A stretch of 64,000 nucleotides of DNA from Vibrio ichthyoenteri ATCC 700023 (GTDB lineage: Bacteria > Pseudomonadota > Gammaproteobacteria > Enterobacterales > Vibrionaceae). Location: positions 44,695-108,694 of the forward strand of contig NZ_AFWF01000175.1 of the NCBI RefSeq assembly GCF_000222605.1, given 5' to 3'. The notes under the pieces are model-generated. The model was not told the DNA's origin. It saw only the letters and a program-made list of their open reading frames with translations, and did no database searches. Positions within the stretch are counted from its first letter, which is position 1. Every line of letters starts with the position of its first letter. Positions 51,170 through 59,850 of the stretch are shown here, one piece after another. The position numbers were made by a program, and so were the translations under genes.

Positions 51170-53596
51170 TTGGTTATGGTTAAGAGCTCGTCACTAAAAA
51201 GGAAAAGTATATTTGCCCTTGGCTTGTATCTGGCGTTCGTGGTTGCGACGGTAGGTACGATTAGCTATTGGGTGGTGGAACCCCCGATCCGAGAACAACT
51301 AGTTCGTAACCTAGATTCCCGCTCAAAAATTATCTCCAGCCAGATAGAGGCGCCGCTCGATAGCTCATTGGGCATCTTACAAAGCATTGTGAGTATCGGT
51401 AACACCGGCTTTGTCCAGTCGCAGCAAAGTGAATTGTTGCACTCTCTATTTTTAGTGGTTGATGGCATCACGACCAGTGGTGGCCTATGGCCGATTCCGT
51501 ATTCTGTCGATAAAAACGAAGCGTATCTAAGCCTATTTTTCAATCGCGCCAGTGATGGGCAAGTAGATAGGGTTAACGCTTGGAATAACGCGGAGTCTGG
51601 TGGCTATGACAAAGAAGCTTGGTATCTATCAGCTGTCGATCAAGCACCAGGCACAGTGGCTTGGTCTCCCGTTTATATTGACCCTTTTACTCATGTACAA
51701 ATGATCACGGCCTCTTCGCCCTATTTTATTAATGGTGAACTAGCCGGTGTTGCGACCATTGATGTCTCCCTTGAAACATTAATCTCCTTTGTCAGCAGGC
51801 ATGCTGAAGAGCATGATCTTGGCGTGTTGGTTCGCGATGGCTTTGGTGATGTCATCATCGAACATAATTTTCAAGTCGCAGAAGATATTTATATCGGTCG
51901 CCAGCAATTTGGGAGCTTCCAGTGGACGATTGACGTCGTCAATGCTCACCGTTTAGTGGCCGAACAGGTATATGATTTAGTGAGCAAGGTTGAAAAGGGC
52001 ATTGTGCCTATCATGTTGCTATGCGTATTGTTTGGCTATGTGTTGCTGAGCCGCTTTATCATTGAGCCAATCACACTGATTGCGCAAAAGGTCGATGATT
52101 CGAAAGCGGGCGGTATCATTGACATTGGCTATCACAGTAACGACGAAATAAAGCACCTTATCGACACGTTCAATGAAAAAACCATCTTCCTTGAGCAAGA
52201 GAAGAAAAAAGCCCAAGCCTCTACGCGAGCAAAAAGTGCCTTCTTAGCCACTATTTCACACGAGATCAGAACGCCAATGAACGGTGTGTTGGGCACCGCA
52301 CAAATATTATTAAAAACCGATTTGAGTGACGAACAGCGTAAACACCTCAAGACCTTGTATGATTCGGGTGACCACATGATGCTGTTACTCAACGAAATTT
52401 TAGATTTTTCTAAGATAGAGCAGGGACACCTTGAGCTAGAAAAAGCACCGTTTCCATTGGAGTCTATTTTAGGCAGTATCAACAGTGTTTATTACACCTT
52501 GTGTTCAGAAAAAGGATTAGCGTTCAATATTCACAATGAGGTGAATAAAGATCGTTGGTATCTTTCTGATAAAGCACGATTACGCCAAGTGTTGTTTAAC
52601 TTATTAAACAACGCGGTTAAATTTACTGCCCATGGTTTTGTTGACGTTCATTTAAGTGAAGTCACTCTGGATGGAGGAAACTGTTTGAATATCAAAGTCT
52701 CAGATTCAGGGATTGGTATTGATCGAGTCGCGCAAAAGAAAATTTTTAACCCTTTTGAACAAGCTGAGTCATCGACAACTCGTCGTTTTGGTGGCACAGG
52801 GCTTGGGCTTGCCATCGTTAAGCAAATTGGCGAATTGATGAAAGGGGACGTTTCGGTACAAAGCGCAGTCGGGGTGGGGACCACATTTGATATTATTCTT
52901 GAAATGGAAGTTTGTCCTCCAAGCATCACGGAGGTTATAGAGCATCGCAAGCATGATTATAGCGGTCTTAAAGCATTGATCGTAGAGGATAATCGTACTA
53001 ATACTATCATCATGAACTCTTTTATGAGCAGCAAGGGCTTTACTTGTGAAAATGTAGAAGATGGACAGCAAGCCGTTGATGCGCTGCAAACCGGCCAATA
53101 TGACTTAATTTTAATGGACAACCATATGCCAAATAAAGATGGTATTACAGCAACCGCTGAAATCCGTGCATTAAAAAATAAACGGGCTAATACGCTAATA
53201 TTTGGCTGCACTGCCGACTTATTTAAAGAAACTCGAGAACGAATGTTAGCAGCAGGTGTTGACTGCATTATATCGAAACCTATCGATGAAAAAGAGTTAG
53301 ACGATATGCTCTCAAGGTATTATGAAAAACTCTACCAGTTCAAATCGATAGCGGATAAAACCACCTTTGTTGCATTTAATGCAGAACAACAATTGGTATC
53401 ACTGCATATTGCTGTTGAAGATCAAAAAACAGAAGAGGCTCATAAAATCATTACCACGATTAATGAGTATGCTAATCACCAATCCTTACGTAATGTGAAT
53501 CAACTGACGGAGATGCTCGCGCCATTGATTGATAGCAAATCTCTCCCTTCTAGCCATGAACTAGATGTTTTGACGGTACTTTTGAAAGATAGCTAA
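51170..53596 (+). CDS. hybrid sensor histidine kinase with dCache-like sensor
   Basis: 808 residues. A membrane helix at about 14-36 and a second near 280-300 bracket a periplasmic Cache-type sensor with DKEAWYLSAVDQAPGTVAWSPVYIDPFT. A HAMP-like linker follows, then HisKA with phospho-acceptor His364 (ISHEIRTPMNG), HATPase_c with G-boxes (SGIGIDRV, GGTGLGLAIV) and a receiver with Asp650 (LILMDNHMPNKDG). The last 85 residues are a helical segment, EEAHKIITTINEYANHQ, that looks like a degenerate HPt with His758. No regulator gene is adjacent, so it probably signals to a distant partner. The ligand is unknown. Confidence 0.9.
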   Translation: MVMVKSSSLKRKSIFALGLYLAFVVATVGTISYWVVEPPIREQLVRNLDSRSKIISSQIEAPLDSSLGILQSIVSIGNTGFVQSQQSELLHSLFLVVDGITTSGGLWPIPYSVDKNEAYLSLFFNRASDGQVDRVNAWNNAESGGYDKEAWYLSAVDQAPGTVAWSPVYIDPFTHVQMITASSPYFINGELAGVATIDVSLETLISFVSRHAEEHDLGVLVRDGFGDVIIEHNFQVAEDIYIGRQQFGSFQWTIDVVNAHRLVAEQVYDLVSKVEKGIVPIMLLCVLFGYVLLSRFIIEPITLIAQKVDDSKAGGIIDIGYHSNDEIKHLIDTFNEKTIFLEQEKKKAQASTRAKSAFLATISHEIRTPMNGVLGTAQILLKTDLSDEQRKHLKTLYDSGDHMMLLLNEILDFSKIEQGHLELEKAPFPLESILGSINSVYYTLCSEKGLAFNIHNEVNKDRWYLSDKARLRQVLFNLLNNAVKFTAHGFVDVHLSEVTLDGGNCLNIKVSDSGIGIDRVAQKKIFNPFEQAESSTTRRFGGTGLGLAIVKQIGELMKGDVSVQSAVGVGTTFDIILEMEVCPPSITEVIEHRKHDYSGLKALIVEDNRTNTIIMNSFMSSKGFTCENVEDGQQAVDALQTGQYDLILMDNHMPNKDGITATAEIRALKNKRANTLIFGCTADLFKETRERMLAAGVDCIISKPIDEKELDDMLSRYYEKLYQFKSIADKTTFVAFNAEQQLVSLHIAVEDQKTEEAHKIITTINEYANHQSLRNVNQLTEMLAPLIDSKSLPSSHELDVLTVLLKDS

Positions 53597-53630
53597 TCCC
53601 AACTATCATAATTCGGTCAATATTCCTTAT

Positions 53631-53664
53631 TCAAACCGCCATTTTGGCAGTTTGAGCATTTTTG
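53631..53664 (+). terminator. probable terminator after the histidine kinase
   Basis: TCAAACCGCCA and TGGCAGTTTGA pair with one mismatch around a 3-base loop; GCATTTTT follows. The T run is short. Confidence 0.5.
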
Positions 53665-53836
53665 GCTACTTAAACACCAAAAACTAGCAGTTTGTTGACA
53701 AGTAATTATTTAAAATGAAATCTAATTCTTAATAACTTATGTTCTAATAGCGAATAAATCTAGTGATTTGCTCATTGCTGGGCGTTTTATATTGTCCTTT
53801 ATTCACTATGCTAGTGATATGTGTTGAGAGTTTAGA

Positions 53837-54286
53837 ATGAAAGCTCGTGGGTCCTTCTGTTTCCGCAGTGCAGTAGCAGATACTTTTGCGATGGTCGTGT
53901 TTTGCTTTATTTCAGGTATGTTTATCGAAATTTTCATTTCAGGTATGACATTTGAACAATCTCTTGCATCACGATTACTATCTATCCCTGTCAATATTGC
54001 GATTGCGTGGCCTTACGGTGTGTTTAGAGATTTTGTTTTACGCCAAGGCGCTCGTGTTTCTGTGTCGAAGCGAATGAAAAACTTGTCTGACTTGGTTGCT
54101 TACGTGTTATTTCAATCTCCCGTTTACGCTGGTATTTTGTTTACGGTTGGTGCCTCTACCGAGCAGATCATCACCGCGGTGGCTTCAAATGCGATTGTGT
54201 CTTGTGCCATGGGGATTTTATACGGCTACTTTTTGGATCTGTGTCGTAAGTGGTTTAAGGTTCCGGGTTACTACTCACAAGCTTAA
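53837..54286 (+). CDS. alaE: AlaE, L-alanine exporter
   Basis: 149 residues with four membrane helices. Close to E. coli AlaE along its length: [47 protein letters not shown], LADxxAYVxFQSPVY-like segment and [13 protein letters not shown]. AlaE exports L-alanine and related dipeptide-derived alanine under excess. It lies alone, upstream of the tRNA-Ser gene. Confidence 0.92.
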   Translation: MKARGSFCFRSAVADTFAMVVFCFISGMFIEIFISGMTFEQSLASRLLSIPVNIAIAWPYGVFRDFVLRQGARVSVSKRMKNLSDLVAYVLFQSPVYAGILFTVGASTEQIITAVASNAIVSCAMGILYGYFLDLCRKWFKVPGYYSQA

Positions 54287-54374
54287 TCTGTTGATTGGAC
54301 TGGCTAAAGCGCCAGCAAATTAGCTAGAGAGTGACCAGTTGGTTCACGAGTACGTTATTTTTTTAGCTTTTGGC

Positions 54375-54402
54375 TTGACCTAACTCTATAGAATCATTAA
54401 AT
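54375..54402 (+). promoter_or_regulatory. candidate promoter of tRNA-Ser
   Basis: TTGACC (54375-54380) and TTAAAT (54397-54402) are 16 bases apart, followed by a G+C-rich AGCGCC segment as seen at stringently controlled stable RNA promoters. The mature tRNA would start about 30 bases downstream. Confidence 0.5.
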
Positions 54403-54434
54403 TAGCGCCTCGTTAGCCAAGTTGTTAACGATAC

Positions 54435-54522
54435 GGTGAGTTGTCCGAGTGGCTGAAGGAGCACGCCTGGAAAGTGTGTGTACGGCAACGTACCGAGAGT
54501 TCGAATCTCTCACTCACCGCCA
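54435..54522 (+). tRNA. tRNA-Ser (anticodon GGA)
   Basis: A class II tRNA with acceptor arms GGTGAGT and ACTCACC, discriminator G and encoded CCA (54520-54522). The anticodon loop CTGGAAAG gives GGA, reading UCC and UCU. A long variable arm (GTGTGTACGGCAACGTACC segment) and T arm AGAGTTCGAATCTCT are clear. The gene is intact and its 3' end probably serves as the attachment site of the island that follows. Confidence 0.97.
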
Positions 54523-54533
54523 CATTCAAGTTT

Positions 54534-54558
54534 AAAGACGTCTCAGGGCGTCTTTTTT
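54534..54558 (+). terminator. terminator after tRNA-Ser
   Basis: AAAGACG and CGTCTTT pair around TCTCAGGG, then a run of six T. It lies just inside the island boundary. Confidence 0.75.
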
Positions 54559-54635
54559 CTTATCTAAAGATTATTAAAATCAATGAGTTACGGTTCCGTA
54601 GCGTTCCATAAAGTGTCGTAAAAGCGCTTGTCTAG

Positions 54636-54822
54636 AGTAATACCTAAAGTAATACCCAGTATTCCTACTTGATGCTAGTATTACTTTTGAGCACTAAATC
54701 AGGTATTACTTTATTGTCATTTTCTCTATCAGTTCGATCTTTAACTTGATGTAAGTTAAGAAGTTATCGATCAAAAGTAATACCTAGATTTTTCGAAAAT
54801 CGAGCTTTGTTCAGGTATTACT
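54636..54822. repeat. six copies of AGTAATACC in both orientations upstream of the integrase
   Basis: Forward copies lie at 54636-54644, 54648-54656 and 54776-54784. Inverse copies GGTATTACT lie at 54702-54710 and 54814-54822, with a one-mismatch inverse copy at 54677-54685. A palindrome TTAACTT-GATGT-AAGTTAA lies at 54741-54759. These look like arm-type integrase or excisionase binding sites, or operators of the int promoter. Confidence 0.75.
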
Positions 54823-54834
54823 TGAGGGATCAAA

Positions 54835-56067
54835 ATGGCGAATAATCTCACGGCTAGGCAAGTCCAAACGGCAAAGCCCAAAGATAAGCTCTATCGCTTA
54901 TCTGATGGCGGCAATCTCTACTTTTGTGTGCGTACAAGCAATTCACGTTCTTGGCAGTTTCGTTATAAACGACCTGGCCAGGACAAAATCACTTATCTTT
55001 CCTTTGGAACTTATCCAGATATGTCTTTGGCGGAAGCGCGAGAGAAAGCGCTAGAAGCTCGAAAGATGCTTGCGGATGGTATTGATCCTCAGTTGGCCAA
55101 AGAAGAGCAAAAAGCCAAAGTTATTGTTGAGCAAAATGCGACGTTCAAGTTTGTCGCTGAGCAGTGGAAGGCAGCGAAGGAAGGGCAGATAAAAGAGAAG
55201 ACTCTTAATGGTAACTGGCGCAAACTGGAGCTCTATGCCTTCCCTAAGCTAGGCACGATACCCGTTAATAAAATCACGGCGCCTATCGCTATTGCGGCGT
55301 TGCGTCCCGTTGAAACACAAGGTTTATTAGAAACTGTAAAACGTACCGCTCAACTGATGAATGAGATCATGAATTATGCTGTAAACAGCGGTGTGATTCA
55401 TTCTAATCCATTATCTGGTATCCGTGATGTGTTCAAGAAGCACAAAGTAGTGCACATGAAAGCGCTTCAACCTCATGAGATGCATGAGCTTATTCGCACG
55501 GTAGCAACAGCCAATATTCAGCACGTGACGCGCTTTTTGATTGAATGGCAGCTTCATACCATGGTTCGCCCTAATGAAGCGTCAGGCGCTCGCTGGGAAG
55601 AAATAGATATGGCAAACCAGCTATGGATTATCCCGAAAGAGCGCATGAAAATGAACCGTGAACACGTAGTTCCACTTACGACACAAACTCTAGCAATTCT
55701 TGAAGCGATTAAACCGATTAGTGGTCATCGAGACTATATATTTCCTTCGAGCCGTAATCCTAAGGTCCCAACCGATTCAGAAACTGCCAATAAAGCACTA
55801 GGGCGGATGGGGTTTAAAGATAGGACGACAGCTCACGGCCTTCGAGCTTTGGCCAGTACAACTCTTAATGAACAGGGTTTTGAGCCTGATGTCATTGAGG
55901 CTGCCCTTGCTCACACAGACAAAAATCAAATACGCAAAGCTTACAACCGCACTGATTACTTGGATTCACGTCGTAGATTAATGAGCTGGTGGAGTGAACA
56001 TATCGATAAATCGAGTTATGGAAGTTACAGCGTTACAGGTTCACGTCATTTAAGCCAGGTTATCTGA
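54835..56067 (+). CDS. tyrosine recombinase (P4-type island integrase)
   Basis: The 410-residue integrase has an N-terminal DUF4102 arm-binding domain (LTARQVQTAKPKDKLYRLSDGGNLYFCV), a core-binding SAM-like domain and a catalytic domain with Arg245 (TMVRPNEASGARW), His334 and Arg337 (AHGLRA), His360 (LAHTD) and nucleophile Tyr370 (RKAYNRTDYLD). It should insert and, with an excision factor, remove the island at the adjacent tRNA-Ser. Position, orientation and target match the VPI-2 integrase arrangement of V. cholerae. The start follows AGGGAT closely, and six repeat motifs lie upstream. Confidence 0.96.
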   Translation: MANNLTARQVQTAKPKDKLYRLSDGGNLYFCVRTSNSRSWQFRYKRPGQDKITYLSFGTYPDMSLAEAREKALEARKMLADGIDPQLAKEEQKAKVIVEQNATFKFVAEQWKAAKEGQIKEKTLNGNWRKLELYAFPKLGTIPVNKITAPIAIAALRPVETQGLLETVKRTAQLMNEIMNYAVNSGVIHSNPLSGIRDVFKKHKVVHMKALQPHEMHELIRTVATANIQHVTRFLIEWQLHTMVRPNEASGARWEEIDMANQLWIIPKERMKMNREHVVPLTTQTLAILEAIKPISGHRDYIFPSSRNPKVPTDSETANKALGRMGFKDRTTAHGLRALASTTLNEQGFEPDVIEAALAHTDKNQIRKAYNRTDYLDSRRRLMSWWSEHIDKSSYGSYSVTGSRHLSQVI

Positions 56068-56159
56068 TTTATGGCTGTATTATACGGCCACTTGCTATCG
56101 TTCAAAATTTTTACAGGCATATGTTATCTATGTGATGTTCACACACAGAAGAGGTATGT

Positions 56160-56369
56160 ATGCCTAAACCAACTATCCGTTTGATCCGTCTAAATGAAGT
56201 GCTTGGCATGACTGGCTTATCACGTTCTTGTATGTACCGCTTTATCGAAGCAAACCAGTTTCCGGCGCAAGTTCCGCTTGGTGGACGTGCTGTTGCTTGG
56301 GTAGAGAGTGAGGTGCAAGACTGGATTCAGCAACGTGTTAACGCTAGATATTACTATGCTGAGTTATGA
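56160..56369 (+). CDS. AlpA-family regulator / excision factor (first copy)
   Basis: 69 residues of AlpA type: an MerR-like winged HTH, IRLNEVLGMTGLSRSCMYRFI, then QFPAQVPLGGRAVAWVESEVQDWIQQR. AlpA proteins activate island integrases or act as recombination directionality factors; V. cholerae VPI-2 carries two such factors (VefA, VefB). It is preceded by AGAGG and lies 92 bases after int. A second AlpA-like gene is at 63722. Confidence 0.9.
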   Translation: MPKPTIRLIRLNEVLGMTGLSRSCMYRFIEANQFPAQVPLGGRAVAWVESEVQDWIQQRVNARYYYAEL

Positions 56370-56415
56370 TTTATTTGAGGGCTCTTTTGCCCTCATTGAA
56401 TATGAATCAGAGAGT

Positions 56416-57311
56416 CTACAGAGAATCATTGCCCTCATTGAAAGCTTCCCAAGAGGAATTGACCAGTCTTTCAATTACATCAATCATGCTTGTTTCATGG
56501 AAATCGGCAACTTCTTGAAGTCTTTTTTTTGTTTTATCTTTCATTAAGAAGCTAACGCTAACTTTATTCTCATTTTCAGCTTTTTTTCTGAATTTGTGCT
56601 GGCTCCATGCACGCTTGAACCGTTCGTATAACTTAGCTTGTTCCCGTTCACAGAAGCATAAAGAATGAAAAATACCTTCTATGATAGGGACGTAATTTTT
56701 CTCAGCAATTAAGTTTAAAGGGAGGTTCTCGTACTCTTCTAAAATCAACTTATTTTCTGATATGTATTCAACAGCCCATCTCGCTTGTTCTTTGTTGTCG
56801 TTTTTTAACCATTTGAAATTAAAATGTTTTTTTGACAAAAAGTAATCATCTTTCAAAATTCTTATTAGCGACTTTATTTTTTCAGGGTCTTCATTTATTG
56901 AAAGTATGGATGTTCTTAATTTTGTCTTTAAAGATGTCATGTCAGAGCATTGCATGATGTCATCTGATAATGCGTAGGACAGCTCATCTTCTATCGATAA
57001 ACGCATAAGCATAAATACCAGTATTGATTTGTCATCCGAATCTAAAAAATCAATGCAATCCTCGCCAATTATGCCCTCTATAATTCTGTCAATTATTGAA
57101 ATTGCGGCGATGCTATTGCTAGACCTTAATGGTGATCTCTTAGCTAACCCTTCCTCAATGAGCTCAGATAATCGTTTTCGATTTAAAGAGATTTTGTCTT
57201 CAGGGATTTCGAAGAAACCTTCTTGATTCCCCCTGATTATTATTTGTTCAAGTGATGTTTGAGATAATTTTTTAAGTAACTCTTAAGTGTTTCTTCGTTC
57301 GGCTGACTCAT
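56416..57311 (-). pseudogene. island gene split by a frameshift at an A6 run, C-terminal RHH-like domain
   Basis: From ATG at 57311 the frame reads MSQPNEETLKSYLKN and stops 23 codons later. The -1 frame continues without a stop from the A6 run (57268-57273) into LSQTSLEQIIIRGNQEGFFE and on to the stop at 56416, making about 298 residues if joined. A downstream ATG at 57012 alone would give 198 residues. The run is inside A-AAA-AAT, a classic -1 slippery heptamer in the right phase. The C-terminus (VSVSFLMKDKTKKRLQEV, ETSMIDVIERLVNSSWE) resembles an Arc-type ribbon-helix-helix. I do not recognise the family. Alternatives are a true mutation or a homopolymer sequencing error. Confidence 0.65.
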
Positions 57312-57690
57312 TTTTCTACTTAGTAGTTTTTTGATAGTTGCAAAGTAGCATTGTTAGTGAATCTTTGTATTATTTTAGTGGTTGTTTTTTGTCCTTAACC
57401 TAGAATTTATCCCAGTGTAAGCGCAGTTTTTTGATGCTAATCGTACTATTTTCCTTAGAACTTAACTTCAGAGTTATCAGTTTTGAACTGATTGGCCGGT
57501 AACTTACACCACTACGCTCATCTGAAGTGTTTTGCCAGGTCTAGCTTTGAGGTGGATAAGGAACAAGTCTTTCCTTATCCAAAGTTGAGATTGGGGATTG
57601 CGGTTATGGTTAATATACCTACATGGTGGGGTGAAATTATTTTTAACAACCATCCCCCTTTCTATACCGAATTAACCAGAGGTATAGAAA
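57312..57690. other. 379-base gap with two inverted repeats upstream of the Gp2-like gene
   Basis: GGATAAGGAA (57554-57563) and TTCCTTATCC (57571-57580) are a perfect 10-bp inverted repeat with a 7-base loop. TTTCTATACC (57659-57668) and GGTATAGAAA (57681-57690) form another 10-bp repeat that ends exactly at the start codon of the next gene. No further gene is supported. Confidence 0.6.
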
Positions 57691-58329
57691 ATGAAAACAC
57701 TAAAAAAGAAAGTCACTCATAATGATGAGTTCAATGGCCTACCTGTTTTGAAACTGAAAGAAGGGCTGTTAGTTGATTATCTACAAAGGATTTATGACAC
57801 GCTGGATTTAGCTTTGGATGATCATCCTAGAACGATGGCGGTAAGAGTTGATTTGCGATTACCGCTTTTAATGGTGATGGAAGAATCAAATTTGATGAAA
57901 AACTTCATTGCTTCGTTGGATGCGCAAATACAGGCTGATTTAAGAAGGAAAGAAAGAGCAGGGAAACCGAAACGGAAATGTCGATTAAGATATGTATGGG
58001 TGAAGGAAAAAGATAAAGCGTTACATCATCACTATCACCTTGTTCTGTTGTTTAACAAGGATGTATATAACAGCCTGGGGTCATTCTCTAACCGAAACAA
58101 CCTATCTCACAAAATTAAAACGGCATGGTGTCGGGCATTAGATACTGATCTTGATGATGGCTGTCGTTTAGTGCACTTTCCTGACAATTGTGTATACCAC
58201 ATCGATGTAAACAGCCTTAGATCTTCTTCTGTTCTTGATGAGCTATTTCGTCGTCTCAGTTACTTTGCCAAAGTACGCACCAAGCAATTTGGTACTGGAA
58301 ACAGAAACTTTGGTTGCTCAATAAAATAA
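57691..58329 (+). CDS. inovirus Gp2-like / YagK-YfjJ domain protein
   Basis: 212 residues. The stretch RVDLRLPLLMVMEESNLMKNFI, the basic KRKCRLRYVWVKEKDKALHHHYHLVLLFNKD and the late CVYHIDVNS match the YagK/YfjJ C-terminal domain, also called inovirus Gp2. HHYHLVLLFN is a hydrophobic-His-hydrophobic-His segment of the kind seen in HUH replication proteins, so a role in replication is possible, but a catalytic Tyr is not assigned. Such proteins are common in P4-like satellites and island cargo. The start lies right behind a 10-bp hairpin that could control translation. Confidence 0.72.
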   Translation: MKTLKKKVTHNDEFNGLPVLKLKEGLLVDYLQRIYDTLDLALDDHPRTMAVRVDLRLPLLMVMEESNLMKNFIASLDAQIQADLRRKERAGKPKRKCRLRYVWVKEKDKALHHHYHLVLLFNKDVYNSLGSFSNRNNLSHKIKTAWCRALDTDLDDGCRLVHFPDNCVYHIDVNSLRSSSVLDELFRRLSYFAKVRTKQFGTGNRNFGCSIK

Positions 58330-58357
58330 AAAAAGAGAGGGGATACATCCCCTCTCG
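58325..58357 (-). terminator. terminator for the large lipoprotein gene
   Basis: On the minus strand GAGAGGGGAT and ATCCCCTCTC pair around a 3-base loop, followed by a run of seven T. It lies just after the stop at 58369. Confidence 0.88.
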
Positions 58358-58368
58358 ACTCGTTATGA

Positions 58369-59850
58369 TTAGTTAGCAGGCACTATGGGCAGTTCTTCAC
58401 ACATACCCATATTAGCCACGTCCACTAAAGTATCTAGAGAGTCACCACACTGCGTTTGGTGAGTGCCGTTAGGGTAAGTGGTACGTACAATCCAGATACC
58501 TTTGCTGTTCACGTCTGTGATGATATTTTTCTCAGCTGTACTTACAACTGATGTACGTGTCCAACGAGGGGCTCCGTAAGATTCAGTTGAGTCCAGTGAG
58601 TAGTTCCAAGTTGAGAACTGGTCCAGCACTGTTGGGTCTGTGATGTTAGAGTACAAACCATCGTTGATTAGGTCATCGATAACAGCATCATCACCAAAGT
58701 CAAAACCCCACATACCAGCTTGTAGTAACACATTACCGTCTTTCAATTCACGAATGACGTTAGCGTAAGGTACGCTAGAAGAGTACACGAGTGGATCAGC
58801 ACATGCAGTATGGTCGTCAACTAGAACAGAAGCTGATACAGAGAATGTAACGGCGTCGTTGCCGTAGTTTTTTGAGTTCTGTACGTAATCATTAGTTAAA
58901 CCACAACCGTATTTGCTGATTTCTGGTAGGTAGTCGATTAGGTCATCAGTGTATTTTTGCACTGCGCCTTCTTCGGCTTTGATTTTGTTACGGTAAACGA
59001 TGAGACGGCCTACAGTTTCTAAGTCAGCAGATACTTCAAATACACGTAGAGAATGTGTGTCGGCATCAAACACGCGTTCTTCACGATACCACTTAGTGAA
59101 ATTGCCTGCGTCGTCTTTCTGAACGTAGTACTCAACTGTAGCTTTCCAAGCGTTAGGGTTCGCATCGACTAGAGCTGAAGTTTCAGCGTAGCCTTTTGCT
59201 AGACCGCTGGTTAGAAGCTGGGCTAGTTGATGCTGCTCGGTGTTACCAGAAGCGATGAAGTCTGCGTATAGCTCGTTAGCAGGAATGTTGTAGCGGTTAC
59301 CCAACTCGTATTCCTTCTCGGCGACTAGACGTGAAACTTTGTTTTGCGCTTCAGTATTAGCAGCTAACTCTTTGCAGTTGCTTACACCACTTTGTAATAG
59401 GTCTGTTTCAACAGCTGACCAAATCACTGTAGTGAATGGAGTAGTAGCAAATACATCTTCGCCTACGTTGTCAGATGAGAATGAGGGTGGAAAGGTTAAG
59501 CGATAAGGTTTATTAACTAACCCATAATCGCTATCGTACGCACCAGTAGGTACATCGACGATAATTGGCGAGTACTCTTTACAGATTAAGTCATCTTCTT
59601 CAATAGCAAAATCGAAGCGTCCGTTTTGATCAGTGATGTCACGAGGTTCATCCTCATCCATCACACCATTGAAGTTGTAGTCAAGGAATGCTGTCGCACC
59701 TTCAACATAACCATCAATCGCCAGTCCGCCAACTTTGGCAGACGTACTTGGATTAGTACTACCTCCGTTACTATCGTTACCACCGCCACATGCGGCGAGT
59801 AGTAATAACCCAGATATGCTCAAGGTCGTTTTTATCGTTGTGTGTTTCAT
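58369..59850 (-). CDS. large lipoprotein of unknown function, coupled to a WYL regulator
   Basis: 493 residues. A signal with lipobox LLAAC gives lipid-Cys21. A Gly/Ser/Asn linker (GGGNDSNGGSTNPSTS) leads to a domain with GYVEGATAFLDYNFNGVMDEDEP and TDQNGRFDF, typical of calcium-binding Cna/SdrD-like or EF-hand-like surface modules. The rest is acidic and unfamiliar, with several Cys pairs. It should sit on the outer membrane. No +2 Asp retention signal is seen (Gly follows the Cys). Its ATG overlaps the stop of the WYL-type gene upstream by four bases. No function is assigned. Confidence 0.8.
   Translation of the reverse strand: MKHTTIKTTLSISGLLLLAACGGGNDSNGGSTNPSTSAKVGGLAIDGYVEGATAFLDYNFNGVMDEDEPRDITDQNGRFDFAIEEDDLICKEYSPIIVDVPTGAYDSDYGLVNKPYRLTFPPSFSSDNVGEDVFATTPFTTVIWSAVETDLLQSGVSNCKELAANTEAQNKVSRLVAEKEYELGNRYNIPANELYADFIASGNTEQHQLAQLLTSGLAKGYAETSALVDANPNAWKATVEYYVQKDDAGNFTKWYREERVFDADTHSLRVFEVSADLETVGRLIVYRNKIKAEEGAVQKYTDDLIDYLPEISKYGCGLTNDYVQNSKNYGNDAVTFSVSASVLVDDHTACADPLVYSSSVPYANVIRELKDGNVLLQAGMWGFDFGDDAVIDDLINDGLYSNITDPTVLDQFSTWNYSLDSTESYGAPRWTRTSVVSTAEKNIITDVNSKGIWIVRTTYPNGTHQTQCGDSLDTLVDVANMGMCEELPIVPAN

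Noticed and set aside
54636-54822. CRISPR array at the repeated AGTAATACC motif
   Set aside because: Units are 9 bases, irregularly spaced and in both orientations; no spacers and no cas genes are present.
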